Origin: Terribacillus saccharophilus
GTDB lineage: Bacteria > Bacillota > Bacilli > Bacillales > Amphibacillaceae
Assembly (NCBI GenBank): GCA_900110015.1
Contig: FOCD01000002.1
Span: 806,001 to 870,000 of the forward strand
Direction: 5' to 3'
DNA: 64,000 bases
The translations under genes were made by a program, and so were the position numbers. Shown in pieces: positions 62,824 to 64,000 of the stretch. Positions within the stretch are counted from its first letter, which is position 1. The number at the start of each line of letters is the position of its first letter. Under the pieces are notes generated by a model. The model made no database searches, was not told the origin of the DNA, and saw nothing but the letters and a program-made list of their open reading frames with translations.

Positions 62824-63468
62824 ATGAATGCACAGGCTAACTTTGTATACAAAAAAATGCGTTACAATCTTATAACTATCAACAATGACTATTATATCTT
62901 AGATAAGGACAATCCAAAGTGGCTTATATATATACCCTTCTTATTTTGGTTTTTCCCTCACAAGGCGTACAAAATTACAAACCAAGATATATTAAATGAT
63001 GTTGTTAAACGTAGCCCTAAAGAAAAAGGTAGTTACGTAAATATACTTGCAATAGTTATCGGTTTAGCTATTGCCAATTTATTAAGACCTATAATGAATC
63101 GTTTTGATGTAAATATCTCCACTCCTCTTTCTTTATTAATCATTGGTATTACTACGTTGCTAATACTTTTATTAAGAAGTCATATAAGTAGAAGAAATAA
63201 AGAAAATCTATTACATCATATAGATGGCGCAGATGTAGAAGATACACGATTAATTGTGAGATTTAGAGATTTAAAATTCTTAGTAGGATACATACTATAC
63301 TATATTTTCATTTTAGCTTTTGTCATTGGTATGTTTTATGCATATGTCTCTTATGGAAATACAATTATATTAGTATTCTATATGATTACCTTGTTCTTAC
63401 TCACTATGGGTAATTTGTTTACTGTTTGGCCTGGGAACATAAAGGTGAAATTTCAGACAGAGAATTAG
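62824..63468 (+). CDS. DUF443 family immunity protein (TsaI-like)
   Basis: A 214-residue protein with five membrane segments. The N-terminal block MRYNLITINNDYYILDKDNPKWL and IPFLFWFFPHKAYKIT matches the DUF443 family. In S. aureus the DUF443 protein TsaI protects against the membrane toxin TspA. It begins nine bases after the LXG toxin. Membrane location fits neutralisation of a pore-forming toxin. Confidence 0.8.
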   Translation: MNAQANFVYKKMRYNLITINNDYYILDKDNPKWLIYIPFLFWFFPHKAYKITNQDILNDVVKRSPKEKGSYVNILAIVIGLAIANLLRPIMNRFDVNISTPLSLLIIGITTLLILLLRSHISRRNKENLLHHIDGADVEDTRLIVRFRDLKFLVGYILYYIFILAFVIGMFYAYVSYGNTIILVFYMITLFLLTMGNLFTVWPGNIKVKFQTEN

Positions 63469-63558
63469 AAGTTATGTTAGTTCCTGTTTTATATTAATGT
63501 AATTTACGCAACAAAAGTTGTGTTCCATACTAATCCACAAAATATTGGAGGAATAACT

Positions 63559-63855
63559 ATGCTCCCAATCGGATCAATTGTCTTTCTAAAAGAAGGTACA
63601 AGTAAACTCATGATTCTGAACCGCGGCCCCATTATAGAGTTAGAAGGGGAACAAAAGATGTTTGATTACTCAGCCTCTGTCTACCCTCAAGGTTTGGTCG
63701 CTGACGCCGTTCTTTATTTTAATGAAGAGAATATTGATGAAGTTGTTTTTGAAGGATTTAGGGATAGTGATGAAGAACGATTTGAGACTTTGTATAATCA
63801 ATGGCTCAAGGAAAATAAGATTCAAAAAGGCATTGTTAGTGGACCATTAAAATAA
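63559..63855 (+). CDS. DUF4176 family protein of the LXG locus
   Basis: A 98-residue protein. MLPIGSIVFLKEGTSKLMILNRGP followed by FDYSASVYPQGLV is the DUF4176 signature. Such proteins recur in LXG toxin loci of Firmicutes and are thought to act as cytosolic helpers or chaperones for LXG effectors. GGAGG lies before the ATG at 63559. Confidence 0.78.
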   Translation: MLPIGSIVFLKEGTSKLMILNRGPIIELEGEQKMFDYSASVYPQGLVADAVLYFNEENIDEVVFEGFRDSDEERFETLYNQWLKENKIQKGIVSGPLK

Positions 63856-63900
63856 AAGACAAATGAAGCACAGGATCTTGGGTGCTTCATTTGTCTTTTT
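63854..63900. terminator. strong bidirectional terminator
   Basis: A perfect 18-bp stem AAAAGACAAATGAAGCAC / GTGCTTCATTTGTCTTTT with a 10-base loop, T-rich on both strands. It ends the LXG unit. Confidence 0.85.
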
Positions 63901-64000
63901 GTTAATTCTTTTTTTTGACTACTCTCAAGAGAACTAGGAAATATATTTGAACTTGTTTCTTCCTATGCCTTAATGGGTTGGGCGGAGTATCTTGGCTTAG

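Noticed and set aside
51777..63900. Prophage or integrative element explanation for the toxin island
   Set aside because: No integrase, phage structural gene, attachment repeat or tRNA is visible; genes match known chromosomal T7SS effector loci.
63902..64000. A 33-codon open minus-strand frame reaching the window edge (ends RVVKKKN)
   Set aside because: Too short, low complexity and no recognisable domain; the bidirectional terminator before it makes a convergent gene possible but this cannot be supported.

Overview
The window reads as a chromosome segment of a low-to-mid GC, endospore-former-type Bacillota of the Bacillaceae. Strong GGAGG ribosome sites, a B. subtilis-like gene repertoire (YhgE, YcsG with PxpABC, SacB with LevB, YetJ, AhpCF, YwqH/I/K/L relatives) and dense factor-independent terminators all support this. 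The genus cannot be fixed from sequence alone; a halotolerant soil genus such as Terribacillus or a near relative would fit. I see no rRNA, tRNA, CRISPR array, insertion sequence or prophage.

Layout. 0-6.5 kb: end of a pentapeptide-repeat gene, a YhgE/Pip membrane protein divergent from a LysR regulator, a DinB protein, an Rrf2 regulator with a thioredoxin-reductase-like flavoenzyme (both preceded by the same 27-bp operator architecture), and a lipoprotein. 6.5-11.6 kb: an RpiR regulator divergent from a kinase / PTS IIBCA / LacD-type aldolase operon, probably for tagatose or a related ketose. 11.6-24.9 kb: an M20 hydrolase with a YfcC permease, a pyruvyl transferase, NhaC, a DsbA-family protein, manganese catalase, and a GH127 arabinofuranosidase divergent from an AraC regulator. 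25-33.3 kb: a class B sortase next to a cell-wall PAP2 phosphatase carrying an NPKTG sorting signal, membrane proteins, a GH18 protein, and alkaline phosphatase behind a clear PhoP box. 33.8-42 kb: a chemoreceptor, ahpCF behind a PerR-like box, and the 5-oxoprolinase cluster pxpBAC with its NRAMP-family transporter.

42-49.7 kb: a fructan locus. Levansucrase SacB and a GH32 levanase (LevB-like) lie downstream of a histidine kinase, an AraC-type response regulator and a solute-binding protein. No ABC permease is present and the binding protein has lost its lipobox cysteine. This looks like a three-component sugar-sensing system that controls levan metabolism. A class I fructose-bisphosphate aldolase and a YetJ-like channel follow.

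51.7-63.9 kb: an accessory island of type VII secretion (T7SSb) effectors and immunity genes. On the minus strand, five genes (EsxC-like, EsxB-like, EsaE-like, EsxD-like, EsaD-type effector) stand in the order known from the Staphylococcus aureus ess locus, but the effector ends in an EndoU RNase domain instead of the EsaD DNase and is followed by a CdiI-like immunity gene. Downstream lie a decayed second effector copy (a duplicated N-terminal fragment plus a frameshifted zincin-like toxin tip), its surviving putative immunity gene, a YwqK-type antitoxin, endonuclease V and an Imm6-type gene. On the plus strand are a YwqI-like partner, an LXG effector with a glycine-rich membrane-active C-terminus, a DUF443 immunity protein (the TspA/TsaI pairing) and a DUF4176 protein. 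The T7SS core genes (essB, essC and others) are not in this window, so secretion must rely on a machine encoded elsewhere.
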